In this document: positions 50,240 to 64,000 of the stretch, one piece after another
Layout of the letters: each line of letters starts with the position of its first letter
How positions within the stretch are numbered: position 1 is the stretch's first letter
DNA from: Hydnum rufescens UP504
Taxonomy: Eukaryota > Basidiomycota > Agaricomycetes > Cantharellales > Hydnaceae
Length of the DNA stretch: 64,000 bases
Direction of reading: 5' to 3'
NCBI GenBank assembly: GCA_014904985.1
Contig: MU129079.1
Span: 1-64,000, forward strand
Notes under the pieces: model-generated
Seen by the model: the letters and a program-made list of their open reading frames with translations, nothing else
Databases searched by the model: none
What the model was told of the DNA's origin: nothing
Position numbers and translations under genes: made by a program

Positions 50240-52955
50240 TCACCCATTTCTTTCATCACCAAGGGAGAATGTGGAGCTGCCATAATGTGAAGGTTGGGGT
50301 GAGGGAGGAGTATCCATGTCTACATCATTCTCTGAATCTAGCTCAGCATCTGCAACTGCTTCAGAAGGGGATACTGTTGGTGCGTTGCCATGGATGCCAG
50401 GAATATGGTAAAAGGGAGTTGTGCGATGCTGGTGAAGGTTGTAGAAAAATTGAAGACCATGTTTATTGGTGCCGAGTAATACATTGGTGCATTGCACAAG
50501 ATGCTTACACACAAGGAAGCGGCTGACCAAGTATGATGGACAGCTACAGGTCCAATCCACAATTGACATGTGATACTGGCCAGCCTCCTGCTCTGCTTCC
50601 TCACACAGCCAGCTGAGACATTCAGATCACCATGCTTTGGATTTTCATACATTCCCAATTATTAATCATTCTTTTTGGTATGGCGAGCCTTGTCTGATTT
50701 TGAATAGTCTGCCCATATCTTCTTTAGATCAGCCTGCCATGGTGCAAGCTGTTTTGGTCACCCAATTTGCTGCCAGTCAAGGTGGTAATCAAGCTTGTTA
50801 TTGACAACAGGAATGACTTGTGTCATGATGAGATGGATAAGAAGGTCGAGACAAGGTCAATTGAATGCATGGAGTGTTGAATGCTTAAGTTTATTCCAGA
50901 AGCCCTCGACGATCATAGTTGTGTGCAAGACAGATATAGTATCAGCAGCTGAACATGCCCATAATGGCCACTTATCTGGACAATACCAGCAATTCCAAAG
51001 GTATGCCCACACCTGTGAAAGCCCATTCTCCTGACAATACAGATACATATTCTTCACTGCTCCCTCATGAATCTCGGCCGCAGTGAGTCTTGTATTCTGA
51101 TTGTCATTTAGTGGAATCAGTGGATGCTGGCAAGCATGGTGATGGAATTTTTCAATGATAACTTGGTGGTACTCTTTAGGGCAGAAAGTGGATGACTCGA
51201 TCTTGATTCTAGGGGTTGGTGGTGCTGGCCATATGGGGAGACGTTTTCCACCATGTAGAACCAAGATAATTGGACGTCAGCATGACTGTAGGACAATCTA
51301 ATAGTTAGGGGAAAGAAAATAAGGCCCCAACCCCCAGATTCCTTGATTTTGTATCATATACCTTCTTATCATCTTCATCGGTTTGTGTCATTGGTTGGAC
51401 TCTTCCACTGTTAAGGTCAAGCTCAGCATCATTCCCTATGGCATGGACCCCCGGAGCCCATGCCGGATCTATGAAGTCAAACACACAATGAGCTTCTTGT
51501 GGGCTGTAAAGAGCCAGTGGGCAATTCTCTGCCAGCCACTCTTCAACACAAGTTAGGGCATGCCAAAAGCAGCACATGTGCTTTGTGTTTGGAAAAGCAG
51601 TACACATTGCCTTGATTTCACTTGACTCCTTGTCTGAGAGTGTAAACCTGACATTAGGACACCTTTTAGCAAAGTACTTGAGGTAATCCCCCAATATGCG
51701 CTCTTTGGCACCAGGGGTCACAGTACCATCAGTAGAAACATGCAAGAAAAACCCAAGAGGAATTCCCTGTCCATTTGCTTCACCCATTATAGCAGAAACC
51801 TCATAACCTGCAGCATTTGTATTGACTATACTTAGTGTCATTAGTTTGATATTTGCATGCTTCGTAACCACTCACAAGTTCTGTCCAGAGCAATTTCAAT
51901 CACGTGCTCACCCCAATTATCAACTGGATATTTCAGTGTGAAAGCAATCACACTAACCCCTGGTTCATCTCAAATGGGGATAACTTCGACTTCTTTCCCA
52001 TTCCTCTCCTCAAGATAGATTTTTCCTGACTTTACTTGGTCATTATCATGTCACCAAGAATTTTGATTAATCCTAACCCATTCGGAGTAGACCTGGGCAT
52101 GTGTAAACTCTGCTCCCACCTCGGACTGCATAATTTCCTTCCAAATCTAAACTGGAATGCTCAGAAAAGCCAATGTCATCCAAGATAATCCTTCTCTCAC
52201 CTCTTGGGGCACAGAATTCTTGCGATTCCTAATCAGGTCCTTGACCATATCAGTTAAGGATATTTTACAATATGGAATGTGATGCACATCATGTGCCAAA
52301 GTTAAGTGTACTATGTCCGGGTGTGAATCATGTATAGTAAGCTGAAGCATACCATTACAATTAAACTGATCCATACACCAGCGGTCCCAACGAAGCTCTG
52401 GATTTGAATTTAGCACCTTCTTCTTTTGAATACCCTCGGCTTGGGCACAATTATATACAAAGGTGTTGGAATCAAAGGCGGAAATGACGCGACTGTGATA
52501 ACTGAATGGGATTTATTAGTAGTATTATGCACAGTCATCAGTTACACAAGAACCTACATGAATCTCCACCCACAAGCCAATGATATCTCTTTCTGAAGAG
52601 CATCAGATCATTCCTTCCAGTCTCCAGCCAATGCAAATGTTGAGATATCTACGAGATGATCCAATGCAATGGCCAATGTGCCAAGGTGCAATAGTTCTGT
52701 AGTCAATTCATCCCAGCTCAAATTCTTTTGATCAGAGATAGATGACCAACCTCCCCCATGATACTTAGGGGCATCAGAAGACTGAGATGCACAGTTATCC
52801 CTCTGTGTGTGTGAGGCTGTTGCAATTTTGAGTTTGTTCTATCATTGCAGTGTGAGCATGTCTTTGTATGGCCTTTACCACTTTTCTTCAGAGGAAAGGT
52901 GTCACTAGGGCCCTTATATGTGCACTCAGAGCACTGCTGAATGTTCGACATAGTG
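50240..52955 (-). pseudogene. MULE transposase with SWIM zinc finger, disrupted
   Basis: Minus-strand pieces in order: an N-terminal cysteine motif MSNIQQCSECTYKGP with CSHC (about 52950-52870); a block around 52430-52147 (LNSNPELRWDRWCMDQFNC); the transposase core at 51871-51305 (KLMTLSIVNTNAAGYEVSAI, FTLSDKESSEIKAMC, CCFWHALTCVEEWL); a block at 51050-50700 (KNMYLYCQENGLSQVWAYLW, VEGFWNKLKHSTLHAFNRPR); and a SWIM finger CSCPSYLVSRFLVCKHLV at about 50550-50497. Stops occur between blocks (for example after 52147 and near 50760). Some gaps could be introns, but in-frame stops inside conserved stretches indicate a dead gene. Confidence 0.85.
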
Positions 52956-53017
52956 TAGCGCTGAAAAAAGACAATCCGGGTGTCTCCGAAAGCGCCAGGG
53001 TGTTTCCGAAAACTCAC

Positions 53018-53466
53018 TAGTCTCGTGACCAGACCTCAGCTACTGCTGAAGGTCTGGCAGAATGGGGAGTTCCGAAGGCGCGGGCACGAAGCTTCCGCTC
53101 CAGCCAATCACAAAAAGTTTTGACCGGCGTTTGCCGTGTCTTTCAGTTGGCTTTGACTCACAAATATTCCTTGATGTTACGCCTGATATTATTCGGATTA
53201 TTATCGCTCGCAGTATGCTTGTTTCCAAATACAACTCCCTCTCCCCCCTCTCCATCAAATCCCTGTTTTGGTGCCGGATCACTAAAGTGGAGGCCCGCAG
53301 ACAGACCATAATTGGCCAGGAGATCAGTGCATACCCAACTGAAAACCACGGCAAATGCCGGTCAAAACTTTTTGTGATTGGCTGGAGCGGAAGCTTCGTG
53401 CCCGTGCCTTCGGAACTCCCCATCTCACCAGACCCTCAGTTTACTGTGGGTCTGGTCACGAGACTA
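53018..53466. mobile_element. 449-bp MITE nested in the MULE
   Basis: Terminal inverted repeats of roughly 130 bp start TAGTCTCGTGACCAGACC at both ends. The inner parts (for example CCAATCACAAAAAGTTTTGA) also match. It is flanked by the 9-bp direct repeat AAAACTCAC at 53009-53017 and 53467-53475. The duplicated bases are part of the MULE's own right inverted repeat, so the MITE inserted into the MULE. A 9-bp duplication also suggests Mutator-type mobilisation. Mirror open frames on both strands (MGSSEG.GTKLPLQP) are due to the inverted repeats. Confidence 0.93.
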
Positions 53467-53542
53467 AAAACTCACGTGCCTCGGTTCTTCTGAGAGGTTT
53501 ATTGCATCAAATGTCCAAGGCTTCGCGAATCACCTTCACACC

Positions 53543-55611
<2,069 letters not shown>

Positions 55612-55616
55612 GCGTG

Positions 55617-56880
55617 TTAGCGCCTGAAATCCGCCAGGCGATCTGTGCACCTCGTGTTATTCCCTAGCATCGCGTTCAACGACTTTCCATTGATAGTCAT
55701 GCGTCCAGTCTCTGTTGTCTCCTCCCCTGTTGTACTCCAAGAAAACGGTTTCAACAGTTTGTATTCAAATGCCTGCTACAAGAGTGTGACGAACGAAGGG
55801 TACACAACAGGAAGCGGAGACATCAGCCAGAAAATGGGAAGGGACCACAGTCCCAATTACCAACCACGATGTTTATAATGTAGGGCTCCCGAGACAACAG
55901 ATGAACTCGCATTTTGGGCTTGATGAAGTCTCGTACCGTTTGAATATTCCCGATATCTCCGTCAACCTTGTGAATCGCATAGGAAGAGTCGCTGGATATC
56001 ATCGAGTTCTTGCCCAATATCGTGTTGAGTGGCTAGCGAGTCTATAGCCGTTGCTCGTCGGTCAAAACATTTGTCTCTACTGGCGTGGTTGTGTGAGAGA
56101 TTGCGAAGCAATTACTTCGCCGATCTCGGTGCGTGACGGCGGCAGATATGACTGTGCGGGTGGGTGGGATTATCTGCCGCTCTCACGACTAAGCCAGTAA
56201 ACAGTAAACAAAGTGATGAAACAAATGAAGGGTGGGGGGTTGGGAAAGAAAGGTGCCTAGTCTCCCCTCCCAGACAGGGCAATGTCCCAGCCGACGAGAC
56301 GATGCGAACGGTGGCCGGGAGCAAGCCGGCCTTTGCCGACTCGGCACTCCTCCATTCATTAGCCCCTCCTGTGCGTCGTCGTGCCTTTGGACTAAGAGGA
56401 ATATAGCATGGTCATCAGAGGCTCTCAATCGCACGCATTGGAATCAAAAAATGAGATTTGGATTTAGGGGACCGCAGGAGGACACCCAGTGAGATTGACG
56501 CCGAATACTGCGTTGATCAAAGAAGAGTTTCCCACTCCTGACTGCGAATACTTTGGATCTTGAGGTTCAATGACGTAAAGCGCCTTGAAAGGATGCATGG
56601 CTCGCTTCGCCCATAACGAGCACCCTGAACCTAACGACGCTAGTTGAGCACTGACGGAGGTATGGATGACGAACGTAGCATACTAGAATCCCCTAGTAGA
56701 GTGTCGGCGGTGGGGGTGAGCAGGGAGTCCCGGGTGCATTGGTGATGCCAATGGTTGAACTATTGCAGTCTCGCTCGAAGTTTTACTACCTGGATAAATG
56801 GAATCCACAGGATAAGAGCTAGTTTCTGGAGTAGGGACGGGTTGTCGCCAACGGAAGAACGTGAAAGACCGCGTAAATCA
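55617..56880 (-). pseudogene. Degenerate P-loop GTPase-like gene, copy B
   Basis: Counterpart of 33306-34225. The same C-terminal exon ends in NTRCTDRLADFRR and the same VGNSSLIN P-loop remnant is present with Asn instead of Lys. Copy B also preserves a GNIQTVRDFIKPKM helix. It is interrupted by a 374-bp insertion at 56034-56407 within the region corresponding to the G3 exon. Confidence 0.6.
56034..56407. mobile_element. 374-bp insertion found only in copy B
   Basis: Copy A reads GAGTGGC directly into ATGGTCATC (about 33740). Copy B has 374 bp between these words, beginning TAGCGAGTC and ending ATATAGC. No terminal inverted repeat or clear target duplication was recognised, so its class is unknown. 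Confidence 0.7.
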
Positions 56881-57294
56881 TCATCAAGAGAAGCTGACGT
56901 CACGTTCTCATTCGTCTGAGTGGGGCTTGACGGCACCATCTTCACGTGACTGATTCGCGCTTCACGGCCGTTGTCTAGCATGCCGATTGGGACGTGTTCG
57001 GCCAGACTCCATGCACTGAGGCAAAATCACATCCAGTATCTGGAACGAGGGGCCCAAAAGGATCAGATCTAGGGTCTACCGAATTTCACATAGAGAGCGA
57101 GATAACAATATTTTCCTCTCTTGGAGTCTCTGGTGCCAGATCAGGCATGGCACGAGTTCGTGCTTCTCGGACAGGAGCTAGGCAAATTGACATAACCGGG
57201 AAGCTCCTGTTGGCTGGCTTTTGACAATTTGTAGCATTCGCATTTCACACTGCATACCCCCACGCCCTTTCTCTCCTCGTCCGATCCTTCAGCG

Positions 57295-60200
57295 ATGTGG
57301 AAATATATTCGCAAGCTTCTTAAAATCGACCGCGATAAGCGCTTTAGGGTCCTCATACTTGGATCGGCGAACGCAGGAAAGACCACTCTGCTCGAGCGAC
57401 TAACGGACAGCCCTGCCGGCGCGGCCATAGTGACCCGCAACGGAAAACGTGTAATTACTGTAGATGTTCGAACCCAGTAGAGATGCTGGTCTAATGTATC
57501 CCTTTATCCAAGGTCAAGGGGGTCCCCAGAGGATACGATCAAGTAAGAGCCATCCTAACAAAGGTGCACTGCGGTTGCTCGATGCTTTTACACCATCTAG
57601 CGAGGGATCCATAATATCGACGACGAAATCACTTACGCGTCAAACCCGGCATTCATTTTCCACGACTCTGGTGGTTTCGAGGCGGGAGGGGTCGAGGAGC
57701 TCGAGGCTGTCTGGAAATTTATTCGAAAGCGCTCGTTGGCTTCGCCTTCGAAGCAGCTGCATGCGATTTGGTGCGTTCACGCATGCAGTTCACACCTCTT
57801 CATATGTCGACTCATCAATTGTTGCAGGCTCTGTATTCCGACAGATAATGACAGACCCTTTGGATTCCTGCAGTCAGGCTTTTTCTCCGAATCCACAGCA
57901 TCAGGTATGTCCCATCAGTCGCGGCATTCGACACTATCTGTTATGCACTGGTCCATATATCCGTTCAGTGCCTGTTATTGGAATTTTCACCATGTTGGAT
58001 GGAAGAAGGACGAAAGTGGAGATTGAGGTTCTAGGCCCTGCTCCCCGCCCATCCGATTTCCGCGATCGTGCCCAGGAGGTGGATCAGAAAGTAGCTGAAT
58101 TTGTCAATAGACTCGAGACACAATTTCGCAATGAGCGGTACCCACCTGCTGGTTTCATCGGGGTTGAAAGTATGTATGCTCTATCCAAGCAGCAATTTTG
58201 GCACTTAAATCTACGGCCTAAAGACATGCATGAAGTTAGCATGCGGAGCATAGCATTGTGTAACCAACTTCTTGTAGTCACTATGGATGCTCTTCCCGAT
58301 GAGACCCAAAGATCATTAGTTAGGCTCACGGTTTGGAAAAGAAACCGCCGAATTCATACCATCTTTGTTTTAAAGCGGTGAGTTTGGATGTCCAATAGAT
58401 TGCTGGTGGCTCATGATTGTGATTATCTCATAGTGTCCTTGATGCTGGAACTGAAGGTCCTGTCTCAAGTTGTATTGATGAGATGATGGTACAATTTGAC
58501 TATGTTCAGGTAACATTGTAGCCAGAACCCAACAACCTGTGCAAGATGAAGACTCAGAGTTACATGCAGACTTGGGTTTCAGGATTCTTATGGTGAGTGA
58601 ATATATCCCTTGCACAACATTTAAGGTACTGATTGTATCATGGGGGGTATAACTGTGGCAACTGATTCTGACAATATGACACATAATTTACTGGTGTTGA
58701 CAACATAGGAGGTATGCCTGCAGGTGTTCACTATTTGGTGCACAATCATTGGCTTACATGTCTCTTTGTGATGCTGTCAATGTAGTTGGTCAGTCTGGAT
58801 CTTGAATACATGGTCACTGACTGATATAATTTTTGCTGCCATTGGGAACACAGTATGTGAGTCCAGATCTCCCCCAATTCCATGCATAGTCATTCCCTGA
58901 TACAGCTTCTGGTGGAATCCACAACACAGGGGGTGAGTTGATGTCTTTTAGTTGATATGGGGTGGCTGTATATCTTTTGGTGGCATGGATAACATAGCAT
59001 GTAAGCATGGATCTCCCACCTTTAGATTTACATTGTCACCAGCTGATATGTCCCTTGGTGACATCAACCATGTAGGAGGTAAGACTGCACCTGTCATAGT
59101 TTCATATGTGGTCACCAGCTGATAGAACATTTGGTGGAATGAACATAGGATGTGGGTTGGATTTCCCCACCATCCAATGTGTTATGGCTGACTCATACAT
59201 CTTGTCCATGCCACAAACAACATAGCTTGTATGTCCAGATGTCTTGGAATTTGATGGATAGTCACTGACTGATAAATATTTTATTGACATTCACACTGTA
59301 GTATGTAAGTGTGGATTCAACATGGGATCCATGGTTGATACATCATTATGTGCAATGGATAAAATAGGAGGTCAGTCCATATCTCCCAGCTTTCATTGGT
59401 GATTGTTGGCCAATGCATCATTTGGTGACATGGATAATGTAGTATGTAAGTAGGGATTTCATATAAGTTAGCACCTGGTCCCTGGTTGATCCATCAGCCA
59501 ATGGCATGGACAATGTAGAAAGTAAGTCTGGATCTCTTACAATTAGATGTGCTTGGGCAGGCTGATATCTCTTTGTCTGTCATGGACAATGTAGGAAGTA
59601 AGTTCAGATCTCTCACAATCTGATGCATGGTCCCTCATTGGTACATCATTTGGCATTGATGTCACAGCCTGTAAGTTTGGATATCTCCCAATTTGTTGAG
59701 TGTGGTCATGGGCTAATACATTATTGGATAACATGATAATATAGGAGGTAAGTCTGGATCTCCTCCCCCTTGATACACTATCACTGGATGACATAAATAA
59801 CCAAGAATGTGGGGTGTCTTTCAATTTTGTGCTTGATCATTAGCTGATCCATCTTCTGGTGGCACTGACAACATAGAATGTAGATCTGAATTTCTGACTA
59901 TTCAATCTATTGTTGTTGGCTAATATATCTTTTTGTGATGTTGACAATGGAGGATGTATGTTTGGTTCTTTTCCAAGGAAATGTACAGGTGCAGACTGAT
60001 ATTTCTTGGTCTGAATGGACACTGCAGGAAGTAGGGCTGGATCTCACAATTTAATGCATTGTCACTGTCTGATACATTGTTTGTTCCCATTGATGATGTA
60101 GCATGTGAGTTCAGATCTCTGCTAATTAAACATGGGATCACTGGCCAATCTATTCTTTGGTGACATTGATAATGTAGCCTGTAGGTTCTGCTGCCACTTT

Positions 60201-63200
60201 GAGGCACAATCACTGGCTGATACAGTCTGGATGAACTTGACAATATAGCAGGTGAGCCTGGCTCACTTTTGACTCAATGTGTGGTGACTTGCTGATCTCA
60301 CCAATGGCATCAACAATGTAGCTGGTGGGCCCAGGAGTTCTCACAATTTGATGCAGGATTTCTGGCTGATTCATCATCTGGCTACATTGACAATGTAGGA
60401 AGTGAGTGACCTCCCCCACCACTTGATATATAGGTGGTTGGCTGATACATTGCCTGGTGGTATCACAAATGTAGACTGTATGTTGAGATCTCTTGCAATT
60501 GAATGTGAGGTCATTGACTGATACACTGTTTGGTGGGATGGACAATGTAAGATGGTGAGATTGCATCTACCACCATTTATTGAGTGGCCCTCAGTTGTTA
60601 TACTTGTGTGGCCTTAACACCATAGTATGTAAGTCCACATCTCAGTCTGATTCATGCATGGTGTCTGCCTGATTCAGTGTTTGGTGGCTTCTGCAAACAA
60701 GAGGGTAGGTCTGGATACTTGAATTCCATATGTCACTGCTAGTTGATGTATCAGTTCATGGTTTTGATAACATAGATGGTAAGATGGGATCCCTGAGAAT
60801 TTGATGCAAGATGCTGATTGGTTTGTCAACCTGAACACTGTAGGATGTAAGTGCATATCACCCACCTGGTTATGAGTTGATACATCTTTGGGTGGCATTG
60901 AAAATGTAGGAAGTAAGTGTCTGCATGTCTGAGAATTTGACACATCCCTTGCTGATTTATCATTTGGTGCCATTGACCTCATAGCAAGTAAGTGTGGATG
61001 TGATTGAATTCAATGGATTGTCCCTTGCTGATTCATCATTTGGTTCCATTGACCTCATAGCTTGTAAGTGTGGATGTGATTGAATTCAATGAATTGTCCC
61101 TTTGCTGATTCATCATTTGGTGCCATTGACCACATAGCAAGTAAGTGTGGATGTGATAGAATTCAATGGATTGTCCATTGCTGATTCATCATTTGGTGCC
61201 ATTGACCACATAGACTGTAAGTGTGGATGTCATAGAGTTCAATGGATTGTCCCTTGCTGATTTATCATTGGGTGCCATTGACCACATAGCTTGTAAGTGT
61301 GGATGTGATAGAATTCAATGGATTGTCCCTTGCTGATTCATCATTTGGTGCCATTAACCACATAGCTTGTAAGTGTGGATGTGATTGAATTCAATGGATT
61401 GTCCCTTGCTGATTCATCTGATCATCATTGGGTGCCATTCACTGCATAGGATGTAAGTGTGGATATGATAGAATCCAATGGATTGTCCCTTGCTGATTCA
61501 TCATTTGGTGCCATTGGCCACATAGACTGTAAGTGTGGATGTGATTGAATTCAATGGATTGTCCCTTGCTGATTCATCATTGGGTGCCATTCACCACATA
61601 GTATGTAAGTGTGGATGTGATAGTATTCAATGGATTGTCCCTTGCTGATTCATCATTTGGTGCCATTGGCCACATAGGCTGTAAGTGTGGATGTGATTGA
61701 ATTCAATGGATTGTCCCTTGCTGATTCATCATTGGGTGCCATTCACCACATAGTATGTAAGTGTGGATGTGAAATAATTCAATGGATTGTCCCTTGCTGA
61801 TTCATCATTGGGTGCCATTCACCACATAGGATGTAAGTGTGGATGTGATAGAATTCAATGGATTGTCCCTTGCTGATTCATTATTTGGTGCCATTGACCA
61901 CCTAGGATGTAAGTGTGGATGTGATAGAATCCAATGGATTGTCCCTTGCTGATTCATCATTTGGTGCCATTCACCACATAGGAGGTAAGTGCGGATGTGA
62001 TTGAATTCAATGGATTGTCCCTTGCTGATTCATCATTGGGTGCCATTCACCACATAGGATGTAAGTGTGGATGTGATAGAATTCAATAGATTGTCCCTTG
62101 CTGATTCATCATTGGGTGCCATTCACCACATAGCTTGTAAGTGTGGATGTGATAGAATTCAATAGATTGTCCCTTGCTGATTCATCATTGGGTGCCATTG
62201 ACCACATAGCAAGTAAGTGTGGATGTGATAGAATTCAATGGATTGTCCATTGCTGATTCATCATTTGGTGCCATTGACCACATAGGATGTAAGTATGGAT
62301 GTGATAGAATTCAATGGATTGTCCCTTGCTGATTCATCATTTGGTGCCATTGACCACATAGCAAGTAAGTGTGGATGTCATAGAGTTCAATGGATTGTCC
62401 CTTATGATTCATCATTTGGTGCCATTGACCACATAGCAAGTAAGTGTGGATGTCATAGAGTTCAATGGACTGTCCCTTGCTGATTCATCACTGGGGGGTG
62501 CCATTGACCACATAGCATGTAAGTGTGGATGTCATAGGATTCAGTGGATTCTTGCTTGCTGATTCATCTTTTGTGATATTGACAACATAGGTTGTAAGTC
62601 CAGATCTTTTAGAATTTGAGCTTCTTCTTCACCAATTCATCTTTTTGTTTCATTGACAATGTAGCAAGTGAGTCTGAATGTCTTGGAATCCAATACATTC
62701 TCCCTTCCTGATTTCCTTTTTTAATGATAATGCAGCCTGTAAGTCCAGATGTCTCAGAATTCTATCCACCCTTACTTGATCATGTCCCACTTGGTGGTTT
62801 TGTCCCATAGGAGGTCAGTCCACACCCCCACTCTTGGATCTGTGATCTCTGGACACTCTTATTTCACTACATCTACAACATAGGATGTATGTGCCCTCTC
62901 TTACAATTCTGTGTGGTCCTGGCTCATACACATCTCACTGACATTTACAATGTTAGCTTGTGAGTTCATAAATTTATACAATGGAATAATATTGTATTTT
63001 TTGGTTGCACTCCTTATACTTGGATTTATTACAGGATAATGTAAGTTACCTCTAATGTGCCAAAGCCAAATGATTCTGTGTAATTGCAGTCTCATCATTG
63101 CTCCCCTGTTATCTGGTAAATATTGTCAAGCCTCACTTCAATCATTGTCCTTATCTCTCCCAAATTTTATTAGGTGCTCAAATATTCAGGCAGTCAGGGC

Positions 63201-63589
63201 CTGTGTGCCCTTCCTTAAACTGTTGGTCAGTGTAGGTTCTTGTTCATTTCCCCCCTCCAGGATGTCTAAGCAACCATTCCAGCATCACCTGCCTATTCCA
63301 TCACACCCAAATCTTCAATATCTGGTGTTCATTTGTTGTCAGGGTTGTGACTAATTCTAACTATGGAAGAGATTGCTGATCTTGGTTTGTCAACCCAGTG
63401 GTCATCCTTTGGATTCAGAGGAGGGGGAATGCTGATTCACCTGATGCACCTGAAATAGAGCACACCACTAACTTGATCCAGGCTCAAATCAGGAGTGACT
63501 TGGTGGATTATGGAGATTTTCAAGCACTGGACTCATATGCTATTGCAGACAGACTGGCAAGGATCACTGATGACTACACACCAATGTAA
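57295..63589 (+). pseudogene. P-loop GTPase gene with array of 3-nt exons, copy B
   Basis: Parallels copy A. Starts MWKYIRKLLKIDRDKRFRV with G1 GSANAGKTT; exons run to about 58595, then the triplet array, then ordinary exons and the terminal exon ending RLARITDDYTPM at 63589. Two differences suggest loss of function. The G4 motif is TMLD at 57989-58000 (copy A TKLD), removing the Lys that contacts guanine. A TGG of copy A is TAG at 58519-58521 in the exon just before the array. The array itself keeps every AG-NNN-GT junction. Because the rest is intact, copy B is the better template for the exon order downstream of the array (no gap). Confidence 0.7.
58596..63025 (+). repeat. Tandem array of intron-like units with 3-nt spacers, copy B
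   Basis: By my count 58 consecutive 3-nt spacers followed by the 6-nt GATAAT, against 64 in copy A. The first 31 units align one-to-one with copy A and differ in only a handful of triplets (for example ATT/CTT, GGA/GAA, GAT/GAG, GCT/GAT, CAT/CCT, GCT/ACT). The homogenised middle (about 60980-62560) has its own set and number of units, with a body variant GTGATAGAATTC or GTGATTGAATTC where copy A has GTCATAGAATTC. So the middle has expanded or been converted separately in each copy. Confidence 0.88.
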
Positions 63590-63740
63590 TGTGTGCAGAA
63601 TACATGTATCAGGTCAAGAGATGTCCTCCAATGTCATTAGTTGTCAACCCTTATCTCTGATGGGCTGATCCACTCAGAGGTGGAGGCCAGTCTCAATGGA
63701 TCAGGCATGATACCCATGCACCACAGTGTAGGTCACAATT

Positions 63741-64000
63741 TAATCAGAGAAAATTACATGATATATTGTTATTATAGAATTGCAATTTCAGATGAGTGGG
63801 TTGCACCCAGTTAGGCCCATATCTTACCCACAGGTAAGCTAATCAATTGATTTGAGCCAGAGTTGGGCCCAACTATATACACACCTTGATAGGTTTGCCA
63901 GATCTACTGGATACTAGTGTACTCAGGGCTTGCATGGGTTGTACAACAGCATGTTGTGGTTGCATTCCTCATTGTAGATGCACTACAAAATATCTCTTTG
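63741..64000. other. Sequence beyond the duplication, no gene seen
   Basis: Copy A and copy B stop matching about 150 bp after the last exon. The remaining bases show no feature. Confidence 0.4.

Larger units (their letters stand above)
49832..53512 (-). mobile_element. Mutator-like (MULE) DNA transposon with intact target duplication
   Basis: Ends are inverted repeats of about 50 bp (left ATTGCTGCAATAAACCCCTC, right end reverse-complement ATTTGATGCAATAAACCTCT). The element is flanked by the 10-bp direct repeat GTCCAAGGCT at 49822-49831 and 53513-53522. Copy A holds the empty site with one GTCCAAGGCT at 31225-31234. A 10-bp duplication is at the top of the range known for MULEs. The transposase inside is broken (separate entry). 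A MITE sits inside the element near its right end. Confidence 0.93.

Noticed and set aside
53040..53493. Mirror ORFs MGSSEG.. on both strands
   Set aside because: They are the two inverted repeats of the MITE, not genes.

Overview
The window is fungal nuclear DNA. Genes are interrupted by many 50-75 nt GT-AG introns with CTRAY branch sites, and the C2-domain phosphatidylserine decarboxylase, Ras with a CAAX box, Maf1 and Cdc16 point to a basidiomycete, most likely an Agaricomycete. I cannot name the species. Exon models were built by hand from splice signals, conserved protein motifs and frame arithmetic.

Layout. 1-11164: transposon graveyard. It holds a Ty3/gypsy pol tail, two A-tracts, decayed coding fragments, a degenerate minisatellite and a Ty1/copia relic on the minus strand (7616-9909). 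11165-30831: compact housekeeping block. In order: PSD2 (+), RAS (-), SDE2 (+), a 99-residue small protein (-), a TPR protein (-), a C2H2 zinc-finger protein (-), RPT2/proteasome ATPase (+), CDC16/APC6 (+) and MAF1 (-). Two divergent pairs (RAS/SDE2 and zinc finger/RPT2) have start codons only 67 and 40 bp apart. SDE2, RPT2 and the small gene carry single-base frame breaks that look like assembly indels.

30957-63740: a direct segmental duplication of about 14 kb, copy A at 30957-44940 and copy B at 49565-63740. Each copy carries a proline iminopeptidase gene (+), a decayed P-loop GTPase-like gene (-) and a P-loop GTPase gene (+). Copy A looks largely functional; copy B carries several lesions. 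Mobile DNA marks differences between the copies: a MULE with a nested MITE (B), a 374-bp insert (B) and a 760-bp palindrome (A). A run of N (42093-42625) in cop A is followed by what looks like an unmerged second assembly of the same 2 kb.

The most unusual object is inside the GTPase genes. After six ordinary exons the gene enters a tandem array of about 60 intron-like units (57-80 nt in the diverged part, mostly 73 nt in the homogenised part). Each unit has its own GT donor, a CTRAY-like branch site in most cases, and an AG acceptor. Successive units are separated by exactly three nucleotides. Read in the phase set by the upstream exon, the triplets make a stop-free, strongly hydrophobic segment in both copies and leave the array in a frame that continues into ordinary exons. 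This looks like a gene built codon by codon from 3-nt exons. The competing view is that the whole array is one large intron filled with a tandemly amplified intron.
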